64,000 nt of DNA from Nannochloropsis salina CCMP1776 (GCA_004565275.1 SDOX01000078.1:32100-96099); one strand, 5' to 3'; counted from the stretch's first letter, positions 45,701 to 57,760 are shown. The notes: generated from the sequence alone by a model not told the origin. Made by a program: numbers and translations.

Positions 45701-46406
45701 CCTCCTATCCCTCCCTCTTTCACTCCCTCCTATCCACGTCTTTCCTACTCCACCGACTCTTCCTCAATCGCCACCCGTACTGTCGCTGCACGCTCGTTCC
45801 ATCCTTTCCTATACACCCTTTCTCTACCCTCTCCCCCCTTTCCTCCCCGTGTCTCACGTGTTTCCTCCCACGGGGTCTCCCAATGAAAATTTCGCGCAAT
45901 TTCTGACCAGAAGGCTTCCGGGTCCTTGATGGACTGGGAGGAGGGACGGAAAGTGTGGGGGAGGGAAAGCAAGAGAAGGAGGAGGCGTAAGCAATGGAAA
46001 AAAGGGAGGGAGGGAGGGAGGGAGGGAGGGAGGGAGGGAGGGAGGGAGGGAGGGAGGGAGGGAGGGAGGGAGGGGCATCCAGGTCAGCCTACCTTCTCGT
46101 AGTGGACCAAGTAGTCTTCCACGTGATCGTAGTGATGAGGGACTGCCGCATTGAATCATGGTAAGACAATGACATCTCGTGAGTTACATGAAGAAGAATA
46201 TTCTTGTCCTCAATTTCTCTTTCATCCCTCACCCGCCCCTGATCCTCACCCTGCTGAAAATATTCATCTGCGGGATGGAAGACTACCTCCTCCACACCCC
46301 TTGAGGCCTCAGTCCCTTCTACAGAAGCTGCCCGGGCGGTAGAAGAATAGGCGTGGCGTGCACTGGAAAACCTTGGTAGGTCGAAGAGAGGTGGGGGAGA
46401 GCGCAT
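39743..46406 (-). CDS. Acetyl-CoA synthetase (AMP-forming), complete, 21 exons
   Basis: Acetate + ATP + CoA gives acetyl-CoA + AMP + PPi. All 21 exons join in phase to 706 residues. From the 5' end they are: 46406-46250, 46142-46093, 45933-45858, 45467-45350, 45030-44904, 44772-44687, 44429-44348, 44061-43975, 43631-43544, 43352-43239, 42974-42867, 42656-42561, 42334-42150, 41782-41728, 41466-41357, 41231-41089, 40999-40900, 40712-40581, 40359-40279, 40009-39953 and 39811-39743. Key motifs are [25 protein letters not shown], the AMP-binding P-loop [83 protein letters not shown] (the acetylation-site Lys) and [12 protein letters not shown]. The N-terminus ([20 protein letters not shown]) is Arg/Ser-rich with no acidic residue for the first 50 or so except one Asp, so an organellar presequence is possible. 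Nearly every intron holds GGGA/CCCT sequence. Confidence 0.95.
41664..41720 (+). repeat. Interstitial telomere-like TTAGGG block
   Basis: About 57 bp of degenerate TTAGGG units (GGTTAGGGTTGGGGTTAGGG, then AAAATTAGGGTTCGGG and TTAGGGGTAGGGTTAGG) lie in the acetyl-CoA synthetase intron between exons 41782-41728 and 41466-41357, 7 bp from the donor. Confidence 0.85.
46002..46073. repeat. Pure GGGA array (intron of acetyl-CoA synthetase)
   Basis: Roughly 70 bp of uninterrupted GGGA units lie in the intron between exons 46142-46093 and 45933-45858. On the sense strand of the gene it is CCCT, near the donor. Confidence 0.9.
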
Positions 46407-47471
46407 CGCGTGCCCGGTGCAGGAGCTCGATGTAGTGAAAGCGGCGTTGGATGGGCACTCGGCGGTGGCATGCGGACAGAAGGGGGAGAGGAAGGCCTGG
46501 AAAGGATATGAATATAGCACGTATGAAAAATGATCAGTTGAAGAAGGTTCAGGATGAGGAAAACCCTGTCATTTCCACGGTGGAGGGACTGTCCAGCACA
46601 TGGATGGGCTCTTGGAGTATCATACCCTCTACAGAACCCTGTGAATTTAACTCGGCGCAGACAAAGCTGATTTTGGCTTCTTCCATTGACCTTCTTAAAG
46701 AATACACGCGTAGTGGCGGCAACAAACACTAGAGAGATACGGTTCGACTTGATACGACCTCCTCCCTCCTTCCGCGTCTCACCCCGCGGTTCATACTGTC
46801 AGGTTTTGAACCCTCACCTTTGCAACTCGCATTCCCACCATTCCCATGACCAAACAGGCACCCCAGCGTGTGAAGCACCTGCGCATCTTGGATTGAGTTT
46901 CCGTCCTGAGTAGAAAAAAAATGTCCGGAAGACAGGTGAAAATTCAGAACATGCTGGGAGGCAACCACAACTACCACTTGACGCACACTCGCCACAAGCG
47001 AGTTTAATTTGATCCAACAACACCTCGATTCCAAGCTAAGAGGGGTGTGGACGCCATAGCCGGGGGTCAATTGTCGGTTTTGGTGAACGATTGTCGGTCT
47101 GGTGACTTGAAAATGAGGGAATACGCTTGGCATTGGATTTTCAGGGGCCTAGCAATGTTTGTGAGCAAGTCGAGGACTCGGACCTGATCGAGGAGCCCGA
47201 ATCATTGATTTTTCCGTAAGCGAGGGTTCTGTTTCTTTTCTTTAAAGTGACTTGATGAAAGAGAAAGAAAGAGAACATCGACATGTTCGTGCCACTATTT
47301 TTACCAAAGCCATTTTCTTGGTGTTTCTTTGCTTTGGATTCTTTTTTCTATTAGCTATCGTACAACATGCATTTCCCCTCGACCTTTGGCTCTCACTAAG
47401 CTTAGCTTCCCTGTCTTGCTGGACTCCCTCTTTACGTCGCATGCTGTCCGCTTCGACTTATTTCGAAGTAC
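46407..47471. other. Intergenic between two leftward genes
   Basis: No gene is supported. The stretch contains the promoter of acetyl-CoA synthetase and the 3' UTR of the PC-esterase gene. No clear control element was identified. Confidence 0.4.
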
Positions 47472-49978
47472 TCAGCAGATTTCGTTCAAAAGAAGGATGT
47501 TCAAGCCCGTATAGACAGAAGAGACATAGTGAGTGGTGCCATCCTTGTACGCAGGGAGGAAGGACCGGAGGCTGTTGGTAAAAAGTCCGCTGTCAAAGAC
47601 CTAGGCAGGGAGGAAGGAAGGGAATGAGGAAGAGGAGAAGCTCAAGATGCTGCGAGAGCGATAGAAATACCGATCCAAAAGCAAAGAAGGGCGGATAGTA
47701 AGACAAAAGGTGGAGACGAAGGGGGTGGAGGGTGGAGAAGGGAAAGCGATAGATAAGCGAGAGAAGGCGAGTAAAGGGTAACACATACTTTGAGGCCGTG
47801 GGTGATAAAGGCCTGGCGCGCTGCCGTGTCATCCACCTGTGCCGGAGGGCGAGGAGGGGGAGAGATCAGGGACGCGAGAAGAGGGGAAGGGGAGGGAGGT
47901 GAAAATCAGGCAAGTGGGTGGGAGAGGCGAAGAGAGGAGGCAGCACGGAAGAACAAGGCAGAAGAATGACAAACGAAGCTCGTACAAGAGCTCTCTGACA
48001 GGCAAACATGGTGCCCTGCGCTGTCCCCTCAGCCGCCCCTTCATCCCTCCTCGCCGTGTAACCCTAACAGAGAAGCGTTTTCGCTCCTTCCTTCCTTACC
48101 GTCGACGCTTTCTCACTCCGACTCGTGGTTGTCTTCCAAAACACGTCCACGTGCTCGGAAGTGGACAAATTCTTGGCAGCCTCGACCACGTCACTGAGAG
48201 GGAGGAAAGGGGGGAGGAGGTTCCTTGTGAACAGGGGGAAAGGCTCGAAAGGAGGGAAGGGAGACCACGTGGCGGCAGGGTACCCTCACAACGCACGTCT
48301 AGCCTCATCCATGCACGCATTCCCCATGTCTTTATCAATTTACTCACTCTCTCCCTTCATATACTACTCTGCAACGTCACTCCCCTACCTGAGCACGGCT
48401 CCGCTGATCGGGCCCCACAGGCCCGTGTTGAGGAAGAGGTGCGTCGGGCGGACCGTGGCACGTAGGAAGGAGCCTGGTGAGTGAAGAGAGGGAGCGAAGG
48501 GAGGGGAATGAGTGCGAGGCGACAGGTATACGAGAGAGGAAAGGGGGCGGGTCGGCTCCTAGGATCGTAGGAGCGGGTGGAAGGAGGGCAAAAAGTGGAG
48601 AGAAACGCAAAGAAAGAAAGCCACAGAAATAAGGAGAGGAGGACGGACCTTGGAGGAGGGAGGAGACTGGCGCTTCCCAGTTGACGGGACCCTGGCAGGC
48701 TCCCGGGGCGCAACCAAGAGCGTCCTGCGTGAGCCGACCCGGGGCGGGGATGGCGTGCCCTCTGAATAGGAAGGGAAGGGAGGGGAGGAAGGGGTGAGTG
48801 GTGCGAGGTAGGGGTGTGATGCGTGATGCAAGGTGGATAAAATGGAGGATCCCACGAAAAATGACGACAGGAAGGGAGGGAGGGAGTACGGAGGGAGGGA
48901 GGGAGGGAGGGGGACCTACCGCGGTGGATGATTTCCGAACCAGCCTATAAAAGAGACCCGGAGGTCCTTCTCCTCGTTGACATAATATCGATTCTCCACG
49001 TGCGGTGCTTTGCCTTCCTCTCTGCAGGAGGTAGAGGGGAAAGGAGGGAGGAAGGGAGGGGGGAGGGGAGGGGAAAGGGAGGAGGCAGGTGAGACGCGTC
49101 CGTAGGAGGGAAAGAAAAAGAAAGGGAGAGGAAATCAAAAGGAACAAGGGGGGGGCAGTCTACCTGTAGCAGTCGCAGACCTCACGATCGCCGAAAAATG
49201 CCGACGACCGGCGGTAGAAATCGTTCCACGTCTCTTTCAATCTCGAGGCCCCCTTGAAGGTGAGTGTCTGGGAGAGGAGAGGGCAGGAAGAGAAAGGGGG
49301 GGAGAAGAGGGGAACGTAAGGATGCATGGAACCAGGCTGTAATCGCGTGCACGACTGCCTCTCCTCCCTCTCTTGCTTCACCTTCTCCTGCGTTGATTCC
49401 CAAGCGCCTTCCTCCAGGTATCTGATCAGGCTCAAGTACTGATACCGTGACAAGCTGTCTCCCATGAAAACCAAATGCTTCCCACGTAAGCATGCGTACG
49501 CCTCCTCCCCGCCCTCCCGCCCTCCCTTCGCCCCTCCCTCTCCTTTCCCGCTTGTCAAGCCGTCGAACCCGCGCAGGACGCAGAGAGCATGGCGGGGGGT
49601 GTAGGTCATGCCGTCTGCCTCGCCCTCCTTCCCTCCCGCCCTCCCGCCCTTCGTCGCTGCCACGGTCCACTTCACCGAGTCCGGGGCTGCTTGGAGGATG
49701 GAGTAGCTGCAGGGAGGCAGGAAGGAGGACGGGGCGGGGGGGCCGAGGGAGGGGAGCGGGGGCAGCTCTGGACTGTCCTCGAGGCTGCTGGCGTCGCTCC
49801 CTCTGCTCCCATCGACAGTGCCATTGAGCGCCCCGGCTGCTTCGGGGCCCCACGTGTTGTTGGAGACGTCCTTCTCATGGGACTGCCCGCCCTTCTTCCC
49901 TCCCTCGCTCTTCTTCCGCCGTCTTGGGTCCGTCTCGGGGAGGTGCGCGTCGGGGACACGAAGGGGGGCATAGCGGGG
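47472..49978 (-). CDS. PC-esterase (TBL/PMR5-like) domain protein; 5' end unresolved
   Basis: Seven exons join in phase: 49978-49164, 49021-48920, 48761-48649, 48473-48389, 48193-48100, 47836-47789 and 47600-47472 (461 residues). GKHLVFMGDSLSRYQYLSLI is the GDSL-type Ser motif of the PC-esterase/TBL family, preceded by a Cys-containing ACLRG as usual. THLFLNTGLWGP matches the family's conserved HLFLNxGxW-type strand. The C-terminal catalytic DxxH was not identified with confidence. Plant relatives O-acetylate wall polysaccharides in the Golgi, and algal relatives are little studied. A membrane anchor is expected upstream. Two candidates are a hydrophobic stretch near 50075-50130 (LLVFGFLPFALLC) and an exon at 50356-50235 (LASSLLAVMDPSALILTRHM), but I could not join them in phase. 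Minus-strand introns carry CCCT arrays. Confidence 0.75.
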
Positions 49979-52138
49979 CTGTAGGAGGGAGGGGAGATCG
50001 TAAGAGCAGTGAAAGGTCGCTCAAATCATGCAGACGCGTCCCGTATCCATGCGATAGCCGCAAATGAGTCGAGACGAGCACAGTAGCGCGAAAGGGAGGA
50101 AACCGAACACCAGGAGCCCAGCGTCCTCCTCCTCCAGGTCAAAAACTGTCACGCACGATCCAAAGCCCGAAGCCCCGAATTGAATGCTTAGGAAACCAGG
50201 GACACGCGCATGCAAAAGTTTATTATTTTTACCTCTTGGTGACGGAGCAAGAATGGGGTCGAGCTTCCCGAGCCGCTGCCGCCGTCCTTCATGTGCCTTG
50301 TGAGGATGAGCGCGGAGGGGTCCATCACAGCCAAAAGGGAGGATGCCAGGGCTGTAAGAGGAAAAGAAAAGATAAAAGTGTGGTCAATGTGTGCAGTTAA
50401 ATTCAACACTAACCTTGATTTCCCTCCGATTGAAGATACTACTGTCATAGATCGTGAACAGAAGTTGTCTTGAAAGGTGTGCCTTCGCACTCGCTCTTTC
50501 CCACCCTTTGGGTCCACCACTTCTTACCGACAATGAGCAAACCCGCAGCTAAGCTCCAGACTGACCATGTTCTGGTCTCTTGGTTAGGCCACGCAGGAAA
50601 TATTGTCATGGCAGCACCACGGTGGTATCTAGGGGAAAGACGCCCGGCAAGGCATGGAGAAGGAAAAGAAGGAAGGATCGATTAAAAGAACGAGACACCG
50701 AGCAAATGATGCGCACTTTATGAATGATTTAAGCTCAGGCTGTTGCGTGTGCGCGAGCAAAAGAAATATTACTGGCGACAGGAAAGTGTCCTTGAAAGCC
50801 CTTCTGCCGGATCCGAGAAGTTCGAATTAGCGAGTACACCGGCTTCTTTTTCCCTATTCCGTCCCACAGATGGAGAAAACCTCCAACAGTATACCTTTGC
50901 AGATGTGAATAGTTTACCACTGTCTTCATAATGTGTCGGGTTGGGAGGGTTTGGGTAAAATTTAGTCAAATTCTTGAGTATTTTGGGCCCACCCGAAGGA
51001 GGGGAACGGGGCGGGGCCCATTAGCACTGTGGGTTGTTGCCTTGAACATCGTCTCTTTACAGGAAAAAAGGCGAGCCACCATAGGATTTGTCCGATAAGT
51101 ACAGTGGCAAAATTTAGTGTTGTGGTAGTTACTTGCCAGCAGGCTTGTTCATGCTTGCGTTCCTATTTGCGCCGCCCACGCGCAGGAACACCGGGTACTC
51201 GCCCATTTCCTTCCTCCTCGGAAGTTCTCTAAGAAAGTTTCGCGCCAAAAATGCCTACATTAGAAAATAGCGCCACCTTGAGGACGCAAAAACTGGTATC
51301 CGTGGTATCATAAGTCTATTCTTGTCTGAAAGGAGATACGCATTATATTTTTGATTCGTCTTCATCTGTAACCTCGTGGAAAAAATTATCAAGCCCCGTT
51401 AAAAAACGAGGCGCGGCACTGGAAGCCGTCACGGGGACTTTCCTTCCCCGACAATTTTTGTCGAAGCCCGAGAACGGAGACAGCAGGGGCCCTCGCTTTG
51501 GCCACGTTGGGCACCACAAAAGATCAAAACCAAGCGTGCAGCAATAACTACGCTCGCTTCGGGCTAACCTCCCATACTAGTTGGGCTACCTTCTTGTCTG
51601 AAGGAGCTGGTCGCCCATGGTCGGTTTTGGTGCTAGTAAAGGCAATGCAATGCTGATGCTGATCCTTCTCAGAGGGAGCAGCCGATCCTTGTTTACCCAT
51701 TGGAAGTCTCTCTCCTTTTCGGTTCTCATCTCGCGAGTGCCTATCCATCCATCGACTTGGACGCCTTTTCTCTTATCCTACGAGGTCTTGTGTGCGTTTC
51801 TGTCATGACTTGGGCTAAATTTCTTGTACAGAATGAAATTCCGACACAGCCTCTCGATCATCCAGGGAGGCGAGAAGGACGACGAGGCGCCCCACATTTC
51901 TCTAGACATTTTCCTTTTCAACTAAAACGAACATGTCCATCTCTGTCGATTTTAAATCCTACCATGTGGCACAAATTTCATTTTCATCAATGCTGACTGT
52001 TTTTTCCTTCGGTCTTCTTTACCTACGATAGGCAGCAATCTTCGCAGCAACGTACGCAGCTCGCCTTCCCTACCCCCCCGACACGTCGACACAACCTTAC
52101 ATCGTAAAGTCCTCTTTCCCCCTTCCGACTTATCAAGT
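49979..52138. other. Region between divergent genes, holding possible 5' exons of the PC-esterase gene
   Basis: Candidate minus-strand 5' exons of the PC-esterase gene lie at about 50356-50020. From 50600 to 52100 no coding feature is supported. Short frames are open on both strands without motifs. The promoter of the GH5 gene should be in the right part. Confidence 0.4.
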
Positions 52139-55100
52139 ATGCAGTCTCTTCGAATTGCCAGCGTCGCTGGTCTTTTGCTAAGCATGGCATGCGCTCCAGT
52201 GTCGGCGGAGATCCCCGGTGGAGCTCTTCGCGGTGGGAACAGCACTACTCGGAGTTTGGCGCCTCAGGTAGGACAAAAGAAGGAAGGGAAAGGGTCACGG
52301 GGTCTCTAGAAAGGGAAGGAAAGACCGACGTGGGTTTGGAGAAAGGGTGGAAGTTTTATCGGGAGTGTGATGACGTGCACGAAGCAAAGAGGGAGGAGAG
52401 GAAAAGGGGAAGGGGGAGAAGACGGGAAGGCTGAGGGAAGTGAGAAGTTGAGACAGAGTGAACGACGCAAGTCATGGAACGTGCCGAAATAAGTCGTCGG
52501 GATAGATGCTTCATGTCAGGGTGGCGTCGGAATTCAAGGGATTGCTTGACGGGTGCATGGTCCGGAGGGGCATCGTCAGGAAGAAGGAGAGGCGACCTCC
52601 CATCCTCCCTCCCTCCCTTACTCCCTCCCTCTTTCCCTTTTTTTTCTTTTTCTCTCCTCTCTCTCTACTCCCTCCCGCCAGTGCCTGTACAAGGACACGT
52701 TGGAGTGGACCTCGTCTCCCAATGGGGCCGTGCTTCTGAATGGAAACGCCTTCCACATCAAGGGTAAGTCACCCTGGGAAGGGAAGAGAGAAGTAGTGAA
52801 GCGCATTGGCCTGTGAAGGATTTTATGGAACGGCAAGCGTAGATAGGGAGGATATGTGGAATGGGAGGAAGGGAGGAAAAGCCTGAGAGGGGGGGGAAGA
52901 CAGGGGAAGAAAGGGAGTCTGGGGCGAAGGGTGGAGGGAGGGGGAGAGGGCGGCATGGAAGCTCTCAAAAGTCAAGGCGGACTAAGTATCCTCGTCTCAA
53001 GAGGCTCCCTCGACCTCCTCTTGGCTTTTGATCGTCTGCACTCATTCAGCCTCCCTCCCGCGCTCCCTCTCTCCCTCGACGCAGGCATCTCCTGGTTCGG
53101 AATCGAGAAAGGGGAGGAGATGCTCCACGGGCTCAACAAACGGCCCATGGGCGATATCTTGGACTTCGTCAAGGTCTCCTTCCCTCCCTCCCTCCCCTCC
53201 TCCCTCCCTCTCTCTTCACCTCTATCCTTCTCTCCCGCCTTCCTAGGCTCCTCTTTTTTGCGCCCCCCCCCTTGTCTCTCTTTCTCTTCCTCGCGTCCTC
53301 CACCTTTCCATCCCTTCCAGGATCCTCCTTGCCAACCGTTCGACTAACCATTTCCCTCCCTCCCTCCCGCCCTCCTCTGCTCCCTCCCTCCCCTCCTTTG
53401 CCGTCTACTTTGCTTCAGACCAAGTTCAACGTCATCCGGGTTCCCTATTCCGTTAAATTCGCCCTCTCTGACCCGCTCACGAAACGGCCGGACCGTTACA
53501 TCGTTGGCTTCGGACTTGAGGTAAGCCTCTGCCCCTCCTTCCATCCCTCTACAGGACTATCCTCCTCACCTTTGCCGTTCCTTCTCCTTCTTTTAACCCT
53601 TTCCTTCTTTGTTCTCTCTGACATAACGGTAGTATCTCAAGCCCTTCCTCCCTTCTCTCCCTTCCTCCCTCCCCTTCCCCTCCTGCCCCCAGGACAAAAC
53701 TTCCTTCGAAATTCTCGACATATTCGTGGCGGAGTGCGGGAAGCGAGGAATCTTCATCATGCTCGACCAGCACGACATTGTGGGTGAGAAGGCGGAGCTG
53801 TGGTACGAGGTACGGAGGGCGGGGGGAGGGGAGGGAGGGAAGCAGGGAGGGGAGGGGGAAGACTTTTCCAATCGAAGGCACTCGAGATAACTTGGGATGA
53901 ATACCGGGAGGGGCACGGACGGAAGGGGAAGAAGGAGGAACAAGGCCCATGCCTGAGATTACCAACCTCAAGCACGGTCGGACTTCTCAACACAGAACCA
54001 TGTGTTCCCGCGGCTCGCTTACCGCCCTTCCTCCCTCCCTCCCTCCCTCCCTCCCTCCCTCTGATCTTTCCCAGGGGGTCTACACGGAGGAGGACAGCAT
54101 TCGGGCCTGGGAGGTCATGCTGGGCCGTTACGTCAACAGCTACAATGTTTTCGCCGCCGACTTGCGGTCCGTTCTCCCCTCCCTCCTTCCCTCCCTCCCT
54201 CTCTCCCTCCTTCCCTTCTTCCCTTCCTCCCTTCCTTCTTTCACCTTGTGTTTCTGTCCTCCGCTTGATTTTCTCTTGTCTCTGTCAAGGGCACGCTGTC
54301 GAGGACACAAGCCTCCCCTCCCTTCCTAACCCTCCCTCTCTCCCTCCCTCCCTACCTACCTACCTACCTATCTACCTATCTACCTACCTCCTTCCCCAGC
54401 AACGAACCCCACGGCCTAGCCTCCTGGGGAGAGTCCAATCCCCTCACCGACTACAACCACTACTACGAACGCTTGATCAACAGGCTCGCTGCCAAGTACC
54501 CAGACTGGAAGGTGAGGGCTTCTTTTCCCTCACTCACTCCCTCCCGCCCTCCCGTCCTTGCCCTCTGCCGATAGATAAGGCTGATGGAAGGAGAGGGAGT
54601 GAGGAGATCACACGAAAAGGGACGAGCTCTGAAGGATCCTGCTTGCTTTTCCATCGCCAAAAGGACAATGTCCTGACTTCTACCTTCCTCCCTCCCTCTC
54701 TCCCTCCCTCCCTCCCTCCCTCAGGGTCTGTGGCTGGTAGAAGGAACCCAGTACAACAATGAGGGCTACGAGCCGCCCGTCCCTCAGTGGTGGGGAGGTA
54801 CGTCGACAAGGGAGGCAGGGAGGGAAGGAGGGAGGGAAGGAGGGAAGGAGGGAGGGAAGGAGGGAAGGAGGGAGGGAAGGAGGGAAGGAGGGAAGGAGGG
54901 AGGGAGAGAAGGAGGGAGGGAAGGAGGGAGGGANNNNNNNNNNNNNNNNNNNNNNNNNNNNNNNNNNNNNNNNNNNNNNNNNNNNNNNNNNNNNNNNNNN
55001 NNNNNNNNNNNNNNNNNNNNNNNNNNNNNNNNNNNNNNNNNNNNNNNNNNNNNNNNNNNNNNNNNNNNNNNNNNNNNNNNNNNNNNNNNNNNNNNNNNNN

Positions 55101-56433
55101 NNNNNNNNNNNNNNNNNNNNNNNNNNNNNNNNNNNNNNNNNNNNNNNNNNNNNNNNNNNNNNNNNNNNNNNNNNNNNNNNNNNNNNNNNNNNNNNNNNNN
55201 NNNNNNNNNNNNNNNNNNNNNNNNNNNNNNNNNNNNNNNNNNNNNNNNNNNNNNNNNNNNNNNNNNNNNNNNNNNNNNNNNNNNNNNNNNNNNNNNNNNN
55301 NNNNNNNNNNNNNNNNNNNNNNNNNNNNNNNNNNNNNNNNNNNNNNNNNNNNNNNNNNNNNNNNNNNNNNNNNNNNNNNNNNNNNNNNNNNNNNNNNNNN
55401 NNNNNNNNNNNNNNNNNNNNNNNNNNNNNNNNNNNNNNNNNNNNNNNNNNNNNNNNNNNNNNNNNNNNNNNNNNNNNNNNNNNNNNNNNNNNNNNNNNNN
55501 NNNNNNNNNNNNNNNNNNNNNNNNNNNNNNNNNNNNNNNNNNNNNNNNNNNNNNNNNNNNNNNNNNNNNNNNNNNNNNNNNNNNNNNNNNNNNNNNNNNN
55601 NNNNNNNNNNNNNNNNNNNNNNNNNNNNNNNNNNNNNNNNNNNNNNNNNNNNNNNNNNNNNNNNNNNNNNNNNNNNNNNNNNNNNNNNNNNNNNNNNNNN
55701 NNNNNNNNNNNNNNNNNNNNNNNNNNNNNNNNNNNNNNNNNNNNNNNNNNNNNNNNNNNNNNNNNNNNNNNNNNNNNNNNNNGGCAAGGACCAAGTCGTC
55801 CAGTACAAGCTCGGGGAGTGGCTGAAGGAGAAGTGCATGTCCAACAACGTCTGGTGGGCCCTCAACCCCGGCTCCGATGACACGGGCGGCATCCTCGGGG
55901 TCGCGTCCTCCCTCCCTCCCTCCCTCCCTCCCTCCCTTCCTCCCTCCTTCCTTCCCTCCTTCGTTCCTTCCCTCCTTTTCTCTTCCATCCTCCCTCTTTT
56001 TTGCCTTTCACCCGTCCAGTCCTCTCTTCCTTCACTCCTTCGCCTTCTTCTTGCGATGGGAATTTTCTCTTGCCTTTACCCTCAACGTCCCTATCCTCGA
56101 CCCACCCAAGTCTGACGTCCCCTCCCTCCCTCCCTCCCTCCCTCCCTCAGAACGACTGGACCTCCGTGGACTATGTGAAGATGAACCTCCTCGACAACGT
56201 CCAGCCCAACCCGACCAGGGTGCAATACGTCACCAAGGATCAGGTTTGGCCGCCTCCATTCCCCCCCTCTTTCCCTTCCTACCGCATCTTTGCTCCCCCT
56301 TCGTTCCCCGCGCTCATTACGGTCCCCTTTTCCCCTCCCTCCCTCCCTCTCTCCCTTCTTCCCTCCCTCTTCTCCCTCTACGCAGATTTGTATGGACTGG
56401 GGGGCCTTCAGCAACCCGAACTGCAAGGCCTGA
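52139..56433 (+). CDS. Secreted glycoside hydrolase family 5 (cellulase-like), interrupted by an assembly gap
   Basis: Exons before the gap join in phase: 52139-52267, 52682-52763, 53085-53173, 53419-53520, 53693-53809, 54075-54166, 54400-54511 and 54725-54797. After the gap: 55783(partial)-55899, 56151-56243 and 56386-56433. The signal peptide is MQSLRIASVAGLLLSMACA with cleavage near VSA. GISWFGIEKGEEMLHGL and FNVIRVPYS are the first GH5 barrel strands. NEPHGLASWGE holds the acid/base Glu in the family NEP motif. LWLVEGTQYNN follows. The nucleophile Glu, normally in a GE(F/W)G context, should lie in the gap. After it, WWALNPGSDDTGGIL and DWTSVDY are typical GH5 C-terminal segments, ending CMDWGAFSNPNCKA. 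It probably cleaves beta-1,4-glucan or a related wall glycan outside the cell. Introns carry CCCT arrays on the sense strand. Confidence 0.88.
54806..54933. repeat. GGGA/AGGA array ending in the assembly gap
   Basis: About 125 bp of GGGAAGGAGGGA repeats run directly into the N block. On the sense strand of the GH5 gene this G-rich array lies just after a splice donor. Confidence 0.9.
54934..55782. other. Assembly gap (849 N)
   Basis: A run of N inside the GH5 gene. Its true size is unknown. It removes at least one exon boundary and probably the exon with the catalytic nucleophile. Confidence 0.99.
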
Positions 56434-57760
56434 GGCGTCATGTTGGAGCGATGATGTGGGGGGGAAAGTGATTTCAAAGGGAATGGACTTCCCTCCGAGT
56501 CGATGTACCAAGAGGGGGGAAAGGAGGGGGGATGCTGCCTACGGGCAATACAGGGGCAGGAGAAGGTGCTGATGGTGGGGTCACTCAGACCAAGGAAGGG
56601 AACGAGGAAATGATGTAAGGGGAGATAGCACGAGTACAATTTGATAGCAGCGGGCAGAACACGCATAAATACTGTACCAGTAGCGTGGGAGAGGGGGTAT
56701 GGCGGGGTCGGAAGGGGAAGATGGAAGGAGAGGGGGAGGGAGGGAGGGGGAGAGCGGAAGGAAGCTAAGAAAGGGTTTAGGTTGGGTCCCTCACTCATGA
56801 GGGGATGAGTAAAGAGGCTCTCCCTCACTCATGAGGGGATGAGTAAAGAGGCTCATGGGGGAAGCAACGCGGCGACTGGGGTCGATTAGAAGCGGGCAAG
56901 GGGCAGGCATAGGGACAGATGTCTGGGGGAAAGATTGTATGTAGGCGCGTCAGGCAGGGGAAAAGGCTCTGGCTGTGGATGGTGGACGATGGGTACGGGA
57001 TGGATGGGTTTATTGTGAAATTACATACGTGTGGAACGTCCAAGAGTGCGGCCTGGCCGGTGTGTGCTGAGATTCCCGTGATCGTCCGAGCCCTGACTCT
57101 CACACATACATGGGCACTCGTAAGTTTCAGAAAATAGATGCTGTAAGTTTCTGGGGTGTTTCTTTGGTCGTAGCTGTTGCGTGTTCAAAGGGAGGGGGAA
57201 GGAAGGGAAGGGGGGGAGGCGGATGACAAAGACGTGGGTAATTTGTCTGATGAGGATTGCCTCCAAACCAGTATGCTGCGCGCGGCTGGGAAAAGGTATG
57301 TTCAAGGGGTGCAAAATAAATGAAAATATATTTGAGGTTTATGGATGACATGGATGGATTCAAAGTTTCTTTTTGCTGGACCTCGACCTGTGTTTCTGAT
57401 GCGAGCTTTATTAATTTTGGTTTGGGGTCGCAAGGAGTGTCTCGGAGACTAACTCGACTTGCCTTGTCCTCTGCCGGTTAAAGCCACCATCTTATCTTCT
57501 CTTTCTTTTCACCCTCTCGGTATCCCTCTTTCTTTCTCTTGCCGACCTGCCCCCTCTCTGTTCATAGCGGAATGTTCTCCAAAGGCATTTTCACAGAGAG
57601 AAATGACCAAATACGAAGGGAGGGTCTTAAATGCGTTTAGCTTGTATGTCTTGACTTATTATTATTCAAATCCGATACCTGGAATCCAATGGCCAAGTCG
57701 CAGCGCTCGATGTATTATCGCACATCCTCGACAGGAATTTTACCCTAACGACGCTAACGC
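56434..57760. other. Intergenic between convergent genes
   Basis: No gene is supported. A short direct repeat (CCCTCACTCATGAGGGGATGAGTAAAGAGGCTC) occurs twice, at about 56789-56821 and 56822-56854. The rest shows only short frames. Confidence 0.4.

Noticed and set aside
54534-56115. Very long frames across the N block on both strands
   Set aside because: They exist only because N codons were treated as open; both sides are arrays and introns of the GH5 gene.
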